Source: Chitinophagaceae bacterium
GTDB taxonomy: Bacteria > Bacteroidota > Bacteroidia > Chitinophagales > Chitinophagaceae
Direction: 5' to 3'
Length of the DNA: 64,000 bases
Assembly: GCA_016787085.1 (NCBI GenBank)
Contig: JAEUVJ010000006.1
Coordinates: 23,824-87,823 of the forward strand
Shown: piece after piece, positions 1-9,232 of the stretch
Position numbering within the stretch: position 1 is the stretch's first letter
How the letters are laid out: each line of letters starts with the position of its first letter
The notes under the pieces: generated by a model
Told to the model about the DNA's origin: nothing
The model's input: only the letters and a program-made list of their open reading frames with translations
Database searches by the model: none
Made by a program: the position numbers and the translations under genes

Positions 1-2
1 TG

Positions 3-773
3 GAATTTTATTTTAAAACCCTGATACGTATACCCTCACCTAAGAACGAAGCGACTGAATTTGGCTCGGCGGTTCACCATGCTTTGGAAAAACTGTTCAG
101 GAAGATGCAGGAAAACGGGAAAGAACAATTCCCTTCAAAGGGAGAATTTATTAGCGATTTTGAATGGTACATGAAAAGACACCGGGAGAGCTTTACCAAA
201 GAACAATATGACCGCAGACTGGAATACGGGCAAGAAGTATTAAGTAACTATTACAACAAATACATTGACTCCTTCAATAAGATCGTGGCCATTGAACGGA
301 ACATTCGTAATGTAGTGGTGAAAGAAGTACCATTGAAAGGGAAACTAGATAAGCTGGAATTTGATGGTAAAGCAGTGAACGTGGTAGACTATAAAACAGG
401 CGACCCCGACAAAGCTATCCTGAAATTAAAAGGCCCTTCCGATAAAGAGCCCGATGGCGGCGACTACTGGCGACAGGCTGTTTTCTACAAGATACTTGTT
501 GATAATTATGAGCAGAAGGACTGGAAAGTAGTAAGTACGGAATTCGACTTCATTGAGCCCGATAAAAAGAAGAATTACCGGAAGGAAAAAGTGGTGATCA
601 CCCCGGCTGATATCAATACAGTCACGCAGCAGATCACCAGCACCTGGCAAAAGATACAGGACCGTGATTTCTATACTGGCTGCGGCAAGGAAGATTGCCA
701 TTGGTGCAATTTTGTTAAAACAAATAATCTTACCGTGGCATTACATGAGATAGCGGAAGAACCTGAGCTGTGA
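3..773 (+). CDS. AddB-like helicase/nuclease, C-terminal PD-(D/E)XK domain (5' partial)
   Basis: The reading frame is open from the left edge of the window, so only about the last 256 residues are present. Sequence near the edge (FGSAVHHALEKLF) and the later core GKLDKLEFDG...VVDYKTG are the His and Asp...Asp-Tyr-Lys motifs of PD-(D/E)XK nucleases of the RecB/AddB group. Near the C-terminus CGKEDCHWC holds three closely spaced cysteines, as in the Fe-S 'staple' of AddB-type nucleases; the fourth cysteine would lie upstream of the window. In Bacteroidota such domains end UvrD-like helicases that process double-strand breaks. A start at TTG 84 is possible on paper, but homology-like sequence continues upstream, so it is rejected. 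The helicase part is inferred. Confidence 0.8.
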   Translation, partial: EFYFKTLIRIPSPKNEATEFGSAVHHALEKLFRKMQENGKEQFPSKGEFISDFEWYMKRHRESFTKEQYDRRLEYGQEVLSNYYNKYIDSFNKIVAIERNIRNVVVKEVPLKGKLDKLEFDGKAVNVVDYKTGDPDKAILKLKGPSDKEPDGGDYWRQAVFYKILVDNYEQKDWKVVSTEFDFIEPDKKKNYRKEKVVITPADINTVTQQITSTWQKIQDRDFYTGCGKEDCHWCNFVKTNNLTVALHEIAEEPEL

Positions 774-844
774 TCCTGGTTTTATCGGATTATTAGGAAA
801 TAATGCTCCGCTGTTACCTTCAAAGCTATTAAGTTTGCAGGCCG

Positions 845-2257
845 ATGCGTTACCGGATCATTATATCATTTTTTGCCGTTACACTATTTGCACTGATCAT
901 CACAACCGGAGGTCCCGGCTGCGCCAACATTATCCCTCCCGAAGGCGGCTTCAGGGATACGCTGGGTCCTGTACTGCTGAAAGCCAATCCCCGCGATTCC
1001 ACATTGAATTTTCAGGGCAATAAGATCACATTGACCTTTGATGAATTTGTACAGCTTGACAATTTCATGCAGAATGTGTTGGTGTCGCCGATCCCGAGAT
1101 CGGTTCCGAATGCGAATTATAAATTGAATACAGTGACCATCCGGTTAAGGGATTCGCTGGAAGCCAACACTACTTATTCTATTGACTTTGGCAATGCGAT
1201 CAAAGATGTCAACGAAGGGAATATCATGAAAGGCTTCCGCTATGTGTTCTCTACCGGGCCTTCGATTGATTCACTGAGTTTCGGCGGCAATGTTTTACTG
1301 GCTGAATCAGGTAAGGCTGACTCTACGCTGATCGTCATTCTTCATAAAAGCAGCCAGGACTCTGCCATACTGAAAGAAAAGCCCCGCTATATGGCCAAAT
1401 TAAATGGCAAGGGAGGTTTTCTGTTCAGTAACCTGCCTGCGGACACTTTCTATGTATATGCCATGAAAGATGACAGCCGGACGTACCGGTATGATGCCAA
1501 AAAGCTATTTGCCTTTGCCGATTCCCCGATAGTGGCGCAAAACAATACGCCGCAAAAAACACTGTATGCGTATGTGACAGCAAAAGCAACAGAAACCACA
1601 TCCGCCACATCATCCGGAACAACAGGCCAGCGAAATGCTGCTGACAAGCGTTTGAAATTTCAAACCACGACCACCGCCAGTAAACAGGACCTGCTGAAAA
1701 AATTCAGTTTTACTTTTGAAAGACCTTTGCGCCAGTTTGATTCATCAAAGGTCCGCTTTGCTACGGATACTGTTTTTACACCTATCCGCAATTACAGCTG
1801 GTCATTAGACAGCACAAAAAAGAAGCTGGCACTGAATTATACGTGGTCTGAGAATACCTTGTATCACCTCATCCTCGAAAAAGAATTTGCCACCGATACG
1901 CTGGGCCAGCAGATGCTGAGACCTGATACGATTACATTCATTACGATGAAGAACTCGGACTATGGCAAGCTCGCCATTCGTTTTCGTAACCTGGACATGG
2001 CTAAGAACCCGGTGTTGCAGTTTGTACAAAGCGAAACCGTTACAGCCTCGTTCCCTTTAAATGCCGTTACCTTCTCACAGGAACTCTTTCCTCCGGGCGA
2101 ATATGACCTGCGTATTTTACAAGATGCCAATAAGAACGGTGTCTGGGATCCGGGCGAATTCTTTGGCAGGCACCGGCAACCCGAGCTGGTCACCCCGGTA
2201 CAACGCAAGATCAGCGTCAAGCCTAATTGGGAGAATGAGTTTGAAATAGCGCTGTAA
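845..2257 (+). CDS. Big_5 Ig-like domain lipoprotein
   Basis: 470 residues. The N-terminus is a hydrophobic leader followed by GPGC, a weak lipobox, and then NIIPPEGG, the usual start of mature Bacteroidota Ig-like (Big_5) lipoproteins. Residues about 35-135 (DTLGPVL...NPRDST...ITLTFDEFV, later TTYSIDFG.AIKD.NEGN) match the Big_5 fold; the rest is beta-rich, with a low-complexity Thr/Ser/Ala stretch near residues 245-265. A C-terminal segment contains DANKNGVWDPGEF, a calcium-loop-like sequence. It is probably anchored to an outer-membrane face; function unknown. A -7-like box TAAGTTTG lies at 830-837, only 7 bases before the ATG, so the transcript would be almost leaderless unless another promoter is used. 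Confidence 0.75.
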   Translation: MRYRIIISFFAVTLFALIITTGGPGCANIIPPEGGFRDTLGPVLLKANPRDSTLNFQGNKITLTFDEFVQLDNFMQNVLVSPIPRSVPNANYKLNTVTIRLRDSLEANTTYSIDFGNAIKDVNEGNIMKGFRYVFSTGPSIDSLSFGGNVLLAESGKADSTLIVILHKSSQDSAILKEKPRYMAKLNGKGGFLFSNLPADTFYVYAMKDDSRTYRYDAKKLFAFADSPIVAQNNTPQKTLYAYVTAKATETTSATSSGTTGQRNAADKRLKFQTTTTASKQDLLKKFSFTFERPLRQFDSSKVRFATDTVFTPIRNYSWSLDSTKKKLALNYTWSENTLYHLILEKEFATDTLGQQMLRPDTITFITMKNSDYGKLAIRFRNLDMAKNPVLQFVQSETVTASFPLNAVTFSQELFPPGEYDLRILQDANKNGVWDPGEFFGRHRQPELVTPVQRKISVKPNWENEFEIAL

Positions 2258-2271
2258 AGCTTTTAGCCGTC

Positions 2272-2337
2272 AGCTATGAGCTGCAGGCCAGTTCCAATAA
2301 AACAGTGTCTCACAGCTCGCAACTCATGGCTCATAGC
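2272..2337. repeat. Inverted pair of degenerate heptamer repeats before recR
   Basis: The right arm is four 7-base units in register, CTCACAG, CTCGCAA, CTCATGG and CTCATAG at 2309-2336. The left arm AGCTATGAGC (2272-2281) is the exact reverse complement of 2329-2338. The array ends directly at the recR -7 box. The same layout occurs before serC at 54221-54300 with a different heptamer. Confidence 0.7.
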
Positions 2338-2345
2338 TATCTTTG
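2338..2345 (+). promoter_or_regulatory. -7 promoter box of recR (TATCTTTG)
   Basis: TATCTTTG followed by C matches the Bacteroidota -7 consensus TAnnTTTG. The -33 position is occupied by heptamer repeats rather than a TTTG. The box is only 4 bases from the chosen ATG of recR, so the mRNA would be nearly leaderless. Confidence 0.5.
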
Positions 2346-2349
2346 CCAT

Positions 2350-2970
2350 ATGCAATTCTCCTCTGCCTTACTGGAAAATGCTGTGAACGAATTTGCCAAA
2401 CTGCCGGGCATTGGTAAAAAGACCGCATTACGCCTGGTGCTTCACTTATTAAAGCAAAACACTTCCGAAGTGCAGCATTTCAGCGAGGTGATCGCTAAAA
2501 TGAGAAGCGAAATAAAGTTCTGCCAGCGTTGCTTCAATGTGGCCGATGCAGACATCTGTTCTATTTGTTCCAACAGTATGCGCAAACAGGAGATCATCTG
2601 CGTAGTCGAGAATATCCGCGATGTGATCGCTATTGAAAGCACACAGCAATACAACGGAACCTATCATGTATTAGGCGGTGTCATTTCTCCACTGGATGGC
2701 ATCGGGCCGGACCAGCTCAACATTGAATCACTGGTCAGCCGTATCCAGAAAGAAAAGACCGAAGAACTCATCTTTGCCCTGAACCCGACCATACAGGGCG
2801 ATACGACCATTTACTATATACAAAAGAAACTGCAGCCCTATCACCTCCGCATCACTACGATCGCCCGGGGCATTGCCTTTGGTGGCGAACTGGAATATGC
2901 CGATGAAATGACCCTGGCCCGAAGCCTTCAGAACCGGTTGCCGGTAGAAAGCTATGTGGCCAATAAGTGA
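2350..2970 (+). CDS. recR: Recombination mediator RecR
   Basis: 206 residues, the usual length of RecR, which works with RecO (and RecF) to load RecA at single-stranded gaps. Visible elements are an N-terminal helix-hairpin-helix (FAKLPGIGKKTALRLVLHLL, about residues 12-31), a four-cysteine zinc finger (C58, C61, C70, C73) and a Toprim domain beginning IICVVENIRDVIAIE. The open frame extends 15 codons upstream to a GTG, but that stretch is made of heptamer repeat and -7 box sequence, so ATG 2350, followed by a normal RecR N-terminus, is preferred. Confidence 0.95.
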   Translation: MQFSSALLENAVNEFAKLPGIGKKTALRLVLHLLKQNTSEVQHFSEVIAKMRSEIKFCQRCFNVADADICSICSNSMRKQEIICVVENIRDVIAIESTQQYNGTYHVLGGVISPLDGIGPDQLNIESLVSRIQKEKTEELIFALNPTIQGDTTIYYIQKKLQPYHLRITTIARGIAFGGELEYADEMTLARSLQNRLPVESYVANK

Positions 2971-2981
2971 CCCGGCGGACT

Positions 2982-3012
2982 TTTGATATTATCAGGACTT
3001 ATTGTAGCTTTG
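2982..3012 (+). promoter_or_regulatory. Promoter of the metH genes
   Basis: TTTG (2982-2985), 19 bases, then TAGCTTTG (3005-3012): a full match to the Bacteroidota housekeeping promoter. Transcription would begin near 3018, leaving a leader of about 230 bases before metH. Confidence 0.7.
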
Positions 3013-3070
3013 CCCGTCACAGGCGGATTTGTTTATTGTTCGGCCTGCCCCCGGTAAGGGAACAGAACTA

Positions 3071-3113
3071 ATAAACGTCAACGAAACTTCACACAAGGTT
3101 TCCCAGCGTTTAT
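3071..3113 (+). other. Stem-loop in the metH leader
   Basis: ATAAACG (3071-3077) pairs with CGTTTAT (3107-3113), and GAAAC (3083-3087) pairs with GTTTC (3098-3102), giving a two-part stem with a small internal loop. It sits inside the long untranslated leader. I could not match it to the SAM-I or cobalamin riboswitch signatures. The rest of the leader (3114-3248) holds no gene; 3208-3233 carries repeated TTGCG/TTTGCG units just before the start codon. Confidence 0.45.
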
Positions 3114-3248
3114 ATAGTCAGGTTGTACTAATGATGTGACCAGCGACAGTAACACAGATGATCAGTTGTTGCGACGCTCCATTCATCGTTCGGAATATTA
3201 TTCATCTTTCTTGCGTTGCGCCTTTGCGAGAAATAAAAAAGAGAGAGT

Positions 3249-4286
3249 ATGAACATACAGCAGGAACTCGAAAAACGCATCCTCATCATTGACGGCGCCA
3301 TGGGCACCATGATCCAGCGTTATAAACTGACCGAAGCCGATTACCGCGGCGAACGGTTCAAAGATTGGCATTGTGATGTAAAAGGCAATAATGACCTGCT
3401 GAACATTACCCAGCCGCATATCATTACCGAGATCCATAAAAAATATCTCGACGCAGGCGCTGATATCATTGAGACCAACACGTTCAGCAGTACCGTTATC
3501 GCAATGGCGGATTATGAGATGCAGTCGCTGGCTTACGAACTGAACGTTGCAGCAGCGAAATGTGCAAGGAAAGCGGTTAACGAATTCTTAGAGTCTCGCA
3601 AAGCCTCCCCTGGAGGGGGAGGTTTGGAGGGGGCTGCCTGGGTGGCAGGTGCCATTGGTCCGTTGAATAAGACATTGTCCCTGTCCCCGGATGTCAATAA
3701 TCCTGGTTACCGTGCTGTAACCTTTGACGAGGTGGTAGCGGCCTATTATGAACAGGTAAAAGGGTTAGTGGATGGTGGCGTGGACATTTTGCTGGTCGAA
3801 ACCATCTTTGATACGCTGAATGCCAAAGGAGCCATCTTTGCCATCAAGAAATACTTCAGGGATACAAAGAAAGAACCCTTACCCGTAATGATCAGCGGAA
3901 CCATCACCGATGCGTCCGGCAGAACATTGAGCGGGCAGACACTGGAAGCCTTCTATACATCCGTCATGCATGCCAAACCATTAAGCATTGGACTGAATTG
4001 TGCTTTAGGCGCCAAAGAAATGCGTCCGCATATTGAAGAATTGTCGCAGATCGCCAGTTGCTATGTGTCTGCCTATCCCAATGCCGGCCTGCCCAATGCC
4101 ATGGGCGAATATGATGAAAGACCAGAAGATACCGGCCATTACCTGGAAGAATGGGCCAAAGAAGGTTTTGTCAATATCGTGGGCGGCTGCTGCGGCACGA
4201 CACCAGATCATATCCAACATATTGCTGAACATGTAAAAGGCATTACACCAAGATCATTACCGATTGTAGAAAAAGAACTTGTATGA
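3249..4286 (+). CDS. metH: Methionine synthase part 1: homocysteine S-methyltransferase domain
   Basis: 345 residues equal to the N-terminal homocysteine-binding barrel of cobalamin-dependent MetH. It opens with [12 protein letters not shown], and the zinc ligands are Cys251 (LNCALG) and Cys314-Cys315 ([10 protein letters not shown]). The reaction moves the methyl group from methylcobalamin to homocysteine; the cobalamin, folate and activation domains are in the separate gene at 4382. A split MetH is common in Bacteroidota. Residues about 119-129 ([11 protein letters not shown]) form a glycine-rich insert encoded by a GC-rich repeat (3603-3634) just before [12 protein letters not shown]. The stop overlaps the ATG of a small ORF (ATGA). 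Confidence 0.93.
   Translation: MNIQQELEKRILIIDGAMGTMIQRYKLTEADYRGERFKDWHCDVKGNNDLLNITQPHIITEIHKKYLDAGADIIETNTFSSTVIAMADYEMQSLAYELNVAAAKCARKAVNEFLESRKASPGGGGLEGAAWVAGAIGPLNKTLSLSPDVNNPGYRAVTFDEVVAAYYEQVKGLVDGGVDILLVETIFDTLNAKGAIFAIKKYFRDTKKEPLPVMISGTITDASGRTLSGQTLEAFYTSVMHAKPLSIGLNCALGAKEMRPHIEELSQIASCYVSAYPNAGLPNAMGEYDERPEDTGHYLEEWAKEGFVNIVGGCCGTTPDHIQHIAEHVKGITPRSLPIVEKELV
3603..3634 (+). repeat. GC-rich palindromic repeat inside metH, in frame
   Basis: The stretch GCCTCCCCTGGAGGGGGAGG followed by TTTGGAGGGGGC is nearly the reverse complement of 30286-30315; the two differ at about three positions. It contains a CCTCCCC/GGGGAGG hairpin core. It is read through in the metH frame and adds no stop or frameshift. 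Confidence 0.7.
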
Positions 4287-4381
4287 CAACAGCGCAGGTA
4301 TTATTACTGGTCTCTATTCTTATACTCATAGCCAATAACTTTTCATTCATTAAAAAGTTATTCATTAAAAAGCGTTCTTAG
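4283..4381 (+). CDS. 32-codon membrane ORF between the metH halves
   Basis: The ORF begins with ATGA overlapping the stop of the upstream metH part and ends with TAG directly abutting the ATG of the downstream part, so it fills the whole gap without a spare base. The product has a hydrophobic segment [12 protein letters not shown], then [15 protein letters not shown], a basic tail made by a 13-base direct repeat (4345-4357 and 4360-4372). This looks like a single-pass small membrane protein, or a translated linker that couples the two halves. I do not recognise a family; translation is inferred from packing only. Confidence 0.45.
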   Translation: MTTAQVLLLVSILILIANNFSFIKKLFIKKRS

Positions 4382-7075
4382 ATGCAGGACACTATTGTTA
4401 TCAAGCCTTATTTACGTTTATCCGGTTTAGAACCGCTTGTTGTTCGCCCTGAATCCAATTTTGTCAATGTGGGCGAAAGAACCAATGTGACGGGATCAAA
4501 GAAGTTTGCCCGCCTGATCAAAGAGAATAAATACGAGGAAGCTTTGAGTGTGGCCCGTCAGCAGGTAGAGAATGGCGCCCAGGTGCTGGATGTGAATATG
4601 GACGATGCGTTGCTGGATGGCGTAAAGGCCATGACCACTTTCCTGAACCTGGTACAAAGCGAGCCTGATATAGCGAAGATCCCGATCATGATAGACAGCT
4701 CTAAGTTCGAGATCATTGAAGCGGGTCTGAAATGTGTGCAGGGGAAATGTATCGTGAACTCGATCTCGATGAAAGAAGGTGAAACCAAGTTCATTGAGCA
4801 GGCTATCATTTGCCAGAGCTATGGTGCGTCGGTGATCGTAATGGCGTTTGATGAAAAAGGACAGGCCGATACCAAAGAACGTAAAGTGGAGATTTGTCAC
4901 CGGGCCTATAAAATACTCACCGAACAGGTTGGCTACGATCCACAGGACATCATTTTCGACCCCAACATATTTGCTGTCGCCACCGGGCTGGAAGAACATA
5001 ATAATTACGGTGTTGATTTCATTGAAGCCACCCGGGAGATCAAGCAACTGATGCCGCTGACCAAAATAAGTGGCGGTGTCAGCAACCTCTCCTTTTCCTT
5101 CCGTGGCAATGACCATGTGCGGGAAGCCATGCATTCCGTATTTCTCTACTATGCTATCAAAGCCGGTATGGATATGGGTATTGTCAATGCAGGGCAATTA
5201 GTGATATATGATGAAATAGAGCCACAACTACGCCAGCTTTGTGAAGATGTGATCCTGAACCGGAACAATGATAATAATGAGGCTACCGAGAAGCTGATCG
5301 CTTTTGCGGAAACGGTCAAAGCAAAAGGCAAAGAAGAAAAGAAAGATGATGCCTGGAGAAATACCTCTGTAGAGGAAAGGCTGAAACATGCGCTGGTGAA
5401 CGGCATCACCGACTATATTGATGCCGATACAGAAGAAGCCCGGCAGAAATATCCCAGGCCGCTGGATGTGATCGAGGGTCCCCTGATGAGCGGGATGAAT
5501 GTAGTAGGTGATCTTTTCGGAGCAGGCAAAATGTTCTTGCCACAGGTGGTAAAAAGTGCCCGTGTGATGAAGAAAAGCGTAGCTGTGTTGACACCCTTTA
5601 TCGAAGAAGAGAAAAAGAATAATCCAAATGCCGGCAGCGGTAGCGTTCCAAAAATACTACTGGCTACTGTAAAGGGTGATGTACATGATATTGGTAAGAA
5701 CATTGTCGGTGTTGTGTTAGGATGTAATGGTTATGACATCGTGGATATGGGCGTAATGGTGCCTGCTGATAAGATACTGGATACTGCCGAAAAAGAAAAA
5801 GCGGACATCGTGGGTCTTAGTGGCCTGATCACGCCATCACTGGATGAGATGGTGCATGTGGCCCATGAGATGAAACGCCGGGGAATGAAACAGCCGTTGC
5901 TGATCGGCGGTGCTACTACATCCCGGATGCACACAGCCGTCAAGATCGCCCCGCAATATGATAATGGCGTAGTGCATGTACTGGACGCATCCAGAAGCGT
6001 AACGGTGGCCGGCTCATTGCTCAGCAAGGAACAGAAAGGAGATTTTCTCAGCACGGTTGAAACGGAATACAAAAAACTCGCAGAGGATTTTGGCAATAAA
6101 AGATCAGCGAAAGAATATTTATCGTTTGCCGATGCACAAAAGAATAAAGTAAAGATTGACTGGGGTAATTATGCCCCGCCTGCGCCTTCCTTTACCGGAA
6201 CAAAAACACTCGACAACCACGATCTGGATGAAATAAGAAAATACATTGACTGGCAGCCCTTCTTCATTGCCTGGGAAATGCATGGAAAATTCCCACAAAT
6301 ATTAAGCGATGCGGTTATAGGCGTTGAAGCCACTAAGCTCTATACAGATGCAAATGCGTTATTGGATAAACTCATCGCTGAAAAATGGTTGACAGCAAGA
6401 GGTGTGGCAGGATTCTGGGAAGCTAATACAACGGGAGCAGACACCATTGAAGTAAAAAGTCAAAAGACAAAGATCAGACTGGAATCGCTCCGCCAACAGA
6501 TCAAGAAAGCAGCCGGTCAGCCCAACCTCGCCTTATCTGATTTCATCGCCCCTTCAGAAACAGGCAAGAAGGATCATATTGGTGCTTTCTCTGTAACCAT
6601 ACAAGGCATCGAGCAACACATCAAGAAATTTGAAACGGCGCATGATGATTATAATAAAATCATCCTGCAGGCACTCGCTGATCGCCTGGCTGAAGCATTT
6701 GCTGAATTGTTGCATGAAAAAGTAAGAAAAGAATACTGGGGATATGTAAAAGACGAGAAGCTAACCAATGAGGCCCTGATCAAAGAGCAATATACAGGCA
6801 TAAGACCTGCTCCCGGTTATCCCGCCTGCCCTGATCATACAGAAAAATATAAACTCTTCGAACTGCTTGGCGGCAAGGAGAGTACCGGCATTACATTGAC
6901 CGAATCACTGGCCATGTATCCGGCCGCTTCGGTCTGCGGCTGGTATTTCAGTCACCCGCAAAGCCAGTACTTTGGCGTAGGCAAGATACAACCCGATCAA
7001 CTGGATGATTATGTGCAGCGAAAAGGCACCAGTAAAGAAGAAATGACGAGATGGTTACGGCCGGTATTGGAATAG
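4382..7075 (+). CDS. metH: Methionine synthase part 2: folate, cobalamin and activation domains
   Basis: 897 residues. Order: pterin-binding barrel (about 20-290; [14 protein letters not shown], later [10 protein letters not shown]), a helical cap (about 325-400), the cobalamin domain with the DxHxxG loop GDVHDIGKN, in which His435 would be the lower axial cobalt ligand, and the AdoMet-binding reactivation domain (about 570-890) with [15 protein letters not shown]. It takes methyl from 5-methyltetrahydrofolate to cobalamin and hands it to the homocysteine domain encoded just upstream. Transcribed with that gene; no metF lies nearby. It ends 10 bases from the convergent DUF3137 gene. Confidence 0.95.
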   Translation: MQDTIVIKPYLRLSGLEPLVVRPESNFVNVGERTNVTGSKKFARLIKENKYEEALSVARQQVENGAQVLDVNMDDALLDGVKAMTTFLNLVQSEPDIAKIPIMIDSSKFEIIEAGLKCVQGKCIVNSISMKEGETKFIEQAIICQSYGASVIVMAFDEKGQADTKERKVEICHRAYKILTEQVGYDPQDIIFDPNIFAVATGLEEHNNYGVDFIEATREIKQLMPLTKISGGVSNLSFSFRGNDHVREAMHSVFLYYAIKAGMDMGIVNAGQLVIYDEIEPQLRQLCEDVILNRNNDNNEATEKLIAFAETVKAKGKEEKKDDAWRNTSVEERLKHALVNGITDYIDADTEEARQKYPRPLDVIEGPLMSGMNVVGDLFGAGKMFLPQVVKSARVMKKSVAVLTPFIEEEKKNNPNAGSGSVPKILLATVKGDVHDIGKNIVGVVLGCNGYDIVDMGVMVPADKILDTAEKEKADIVGLSGLITPSLDEMVHVAHEMKRRGMKQPLLIGGATTSRMHTAVKIAPQYDNGVVHVLDASRSVTVAGSLLSKEQKGDFLSTVETEYKKLAEDFGNKRSAKEYLSFADAQKNKVKIDWGNYAPPAPSFTGTKTLDNHDLDEIRKYIDWQPFFIAWEMHGKFPQILSDAVIGVEATKLYTDANALLDKLIAEKWLTARGVAGFWEANTTGADTIEVKSQKTKIRLESLRQQIKKAAGQPNLALSDFIAPSETGKKDHIGAFSVTIQGIEQHIKKFETAHDDYNKIILQALADRLAEAFAELLHEKVRKEYWGYVKDEKLTNEALIKEQYTGIRPAPGYPACPDHTEKYKLFELLGGKESTGITLTESLAMYPAASVCGWYFSHPQSQYFGVGKIQPDQLDDYVQRKGTSKEEMTRWLRPVLE

Positions 7076-7085
7076 ACAGACAATA

Positions 7086-8024
7086 TTATTCTTTATTCCA
7101 TAATCGCTGATTCAGTTTCAGCTCATCAATGATATCAAACACAATGTGAACCGTATTGTAGTAATCTCCCAGTTTCTGGTAATCACTGGGAGAAAATACA
7201 GATGGCTCAAATAGCTCATCTTTTACCGGTACGGCCACGTTGATATTCGTGTTGACAAATGAGAAGGAAATACCCTCTCCCATCATACCCTGCAGCTTTA
7301 TCATCCGCTCCATAAAAGATGGCGTCAGAATATAACGGGCTTCCACCTGGTCGTTACCATACACGATAAATCTTTTTTCGAACTCTGTGCTTTCCAGTTT
7401 TATTTTTTCAAGATCCCAGGCAAATGAAGACAGCAGTTTATTAAAAAAATTCAATTGCGGGTTATGCTCGCTCCACACATATGTCCTCCCGGAAAAATTC
7501 TTATTGAAATCTGCCATAAAAAAGATCCCTTTGAAGATCGTATGCCAGCTTGTATTCTTTCCTGAGCCCACTTTGTGTTCAGTATGTAATTCTGAAAAAC
7601 AAAAGAATGTTTCATCCCGCTTTCCTTCCACGTAATCATCTCCCTGGTACCGGTCAGGTTCCTGAAGAAATAGCCCGCTTTTAGTATAATCATTTTCGTG
7701 TATGCAGTATCGGGGGTTGTATTCCAGCAAAGGGTCAATAAAATTAATAATACGCCTGATAATCTTCTCCTTAAAAGAAGCGACATACCCCTTTCTCCTG
7801 TTATGATAAATGACAAGCAGAATAATTACAGGTATTAAACTAATGAACGCTGCAATGGCAAAACCAGTAGAATGACCCGTTACTGCGATAATAAAGCATA
7901 CGATGGTTATTCCTGCAAGCAGGAAACTTACAATTCCTGTTTGTGCAACTTTTTTCCTCTCTGCCTCCAGCGGCTGAAGCGATTCGCTAAGTTCATGAGT
8001 AAAAAACTGGTCAAAACTATTCAA
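7086..8024 (-). CDS. DUF3137 membrane protein
   Basis: 312 residues. A short cytoplasmic N-terminus is followed by two close transmembrane helices (about residues 30-70: IVSFLLAGITIVCFIIAVTG and FAIAAFISLIPVIILLVIY), then a soluble domain with IFKGIFFMADFNKNFSGRTYV. This is the DUF3137 family, which is regularly encoded beside LemA as here (gap 19 bases). Molecular role unknown. It is last in a minus-strand run that starts with the GH97 gene. Confidence 0.75.
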   Translation of the reverse strand: MNSFDQFFTHELSESLQPLEAERKKVAQTGIVSFLLAGITIVCFIIAVTGHSTGFAIAAFISLIPVIILLVIYHNRRKGYVASFKEKIIRRIINFIDPLLEYNPRYCIHENDYTKSGLFLQEPDRYQGDDYVEGKRDETFFCFSELHTEHKVGSGKNTSWHTIFKGIFFMADFNKNFSGRTYVWSEHNPQLNFFNKLLSSFAWDLEKIKLESTEFEKRFIVYGNDQVEARYILTPSFMERMIKLQGMMGEGISFSFVNTNINVAVPVKDELFEPSVFSPSDYQKLGDYYNTVHIVFDIIDELKLNQRLWNKE

Positions 8025-8043
8025 GTCGGATACCCGGTTATTG

Positions 8044-8598
8044 TCAGTTAATGTTTATTACAGGAACGGCTTTTGCCGTATCGGGGATATTAAAATAGGT
8101 TTTATGCTGCAACTTCATCACAGAGGCTATTATGCTGGACGGAAACATTTCAATAGCATTGTGATAATCATTAACAGCAGCATTGTAAAACCGCCGTGAT
8201 GCTGCCAGTTGTTCTTCTGCTTCATTGATGGCTCCCTGCAATTTCAGAAAATTCTGACTGGCCTTTAATTCAGGATAATTCGCAAAGCTTAAAAAAATAC
8301 TTTGCAAAGCCTCATTGATCTTGTTGTCAAGCCCCACCTTGTCGTCGCTGGCCAGGTTACCTGTCATGGCTTTCTCTCTCATTTCGGTCAATCTGGTCAG
8401 CACCTGCTGTTCATGATGCATATACCCTTTCACCGTTTCCACCAACTGCGGGATCAGGTCATATCTTTTTTTGAGCATCACATCCATAGAAAAAAAAGCA
8501 TTATCTATGGCATTCCTTTTTTGTATAAGCGAGTTGTACAAAAAAATGACCGCAAACAATATAAAGATTATGATGATAATGCCGGCGAAAAATATCAT
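8044..8598 (-). CDS. LemA family protein
   Basis: 184 residues. One N-terminal transmembrane helix (FFAGIIIIIFILFAVIFLY) is followed by the conserved LemA segment NSLIQKRNAIDNAF...LKKRYDLIPQLVETVKGYM, then alpha-helical bundle sequence including FLSFANYPELKASQNFLKLQ and RRFYNAAVNDYHNAIEMFPS. Family members are small anchored helical proteins of unclear function. Encoded between a HAD phosphatase and its usual partner DUF3137. Confidence 0.9.
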   Translation of the reverse strand: MIFFAGIIIIIFILFAVIFLYNSLIQKRNAIDNAFFSMDVMLKKRYDLIPQLVETVKGYMHHEQQVLTRLTEMREKAMTGNLASDDKVGLDNKINEALQSIFLSFANYPELKASQNFLKLQGAINEAEEQLAASRRFYNAAVNDYHNAIEMFPSSIIASVMKLQHKTYFNIPDTAKAVPVININ

Positions 8599-8613
8599 GC
8601 AACCCGTATTGAG

Positions 8614-9231
8614 CTATAAAGTTATGGCTATTCCTTTCTTTACCAACTCCTGTTTCAACTGCCCGGGATTTTGAAAATGTATGCTTATGATACCCATCTC
8701 TTCTGCTGCCTTCACATTCCGCAAACTGTCATCAATGAACAAAGCTTCAGAAGGGTTGACCTGGTAACGATCCAATAATCGCTGATAAAAATCCGGGAAA
8801 GGTTTTCTTGTTTTTTCTTCACCGCTTACTACCCGGCCATCAAACCAATGCAGGAAATCATAACGGACCAACGCAATATCGAACAATCCGGCCTGCCAGT
8901 TGGTCAATGCATAGATCCTGTACTTTCCACTGGTTTTTAATTCCCGGAATATCTCTACGGTGCCGTGAATAGGCCCTTTCAGCATTTCCGTCCAGCGGCC
9001 ATAGAAATCGCGGATCGGTTGCTCCCAGTCTGGATGTTGTTCGATCAGCTCCAGTGTAGCTTCCACAATAGAACGTCCCTCATCCTGTTTCTCATTCCAG
9101 TCGCTGGTACAGATATGCTCAAAAAAATAATTCTTTTTCTCTTCCGAATCGAAATAATCCCGGAAAACATGCATTGGACTCCAGTCCACCAGTACATTGC
9201 CCAGGTCAAAAATAATCGTGTTGATCGCCAT
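8614..9231 (-). CDS. HAD hydrolase, YihX-like phosphatase
   Basis: 205 residues. Motif I is IFDLGNVLVDW, with Gly where most HAD phosphatases have the second Asp; the same FDLGNV form occurs in E. coli YihX, a glucose-1-phosphate phosphatase. Motif II is YALTNW, motif III surrounds Lys in EEKTRKPFPDFYQ, and motif IV is LFIDDSLRNV. A sugar-phosphate substrate is plausible because the gene is one base from a sugar transporter gene and in the same run as a GH97 glycosidase, but this is inference. Confidence 0.85.
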   Translation of the reverse strand: MAINTIIFDLGNVLVDWSPMHVFRDYFDSEEKKNYFFEHICTSDWNEKQDEGRSIVEATLELIEQHPDWEQPIRDFYGRWTEMLKGPIHGTVEIFRELKTSGKYRIYALTNWQAGLFDIALVRYDFLHWFDGRVVSGEEKTRKPFPDFYQRLLDRYQVNPSEALFIDDSLRNVKAAEEMGIISIHFQNPGQLKQELVKKGIAITL

Positions 9232-9232
9232 G

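Noticed and set aside
835..1023. 62-codon open frame overlapping the Big_5 lipoprotein start
   Set aside because: Different frame from the lipoprotein gene, with His/Arg-rich composition typical of shadow frames.
2305..2349. Upstream GTG start for RecR
   Set aside because: The extra codons are heptamer repeat and promoter sequence, not RecR sequence.
3013..3248. SAM-I or cobalamin riboswitch before metH
   Set aside because: The conserved core sequences of these classes were not found by eye; only an unassigned stem-loop can be supported.
4496..5197. Minus-strand open frame of 233 codons
   Set aside because: Fully antisense to the clear metH part 2 gene; no start context or family motif.
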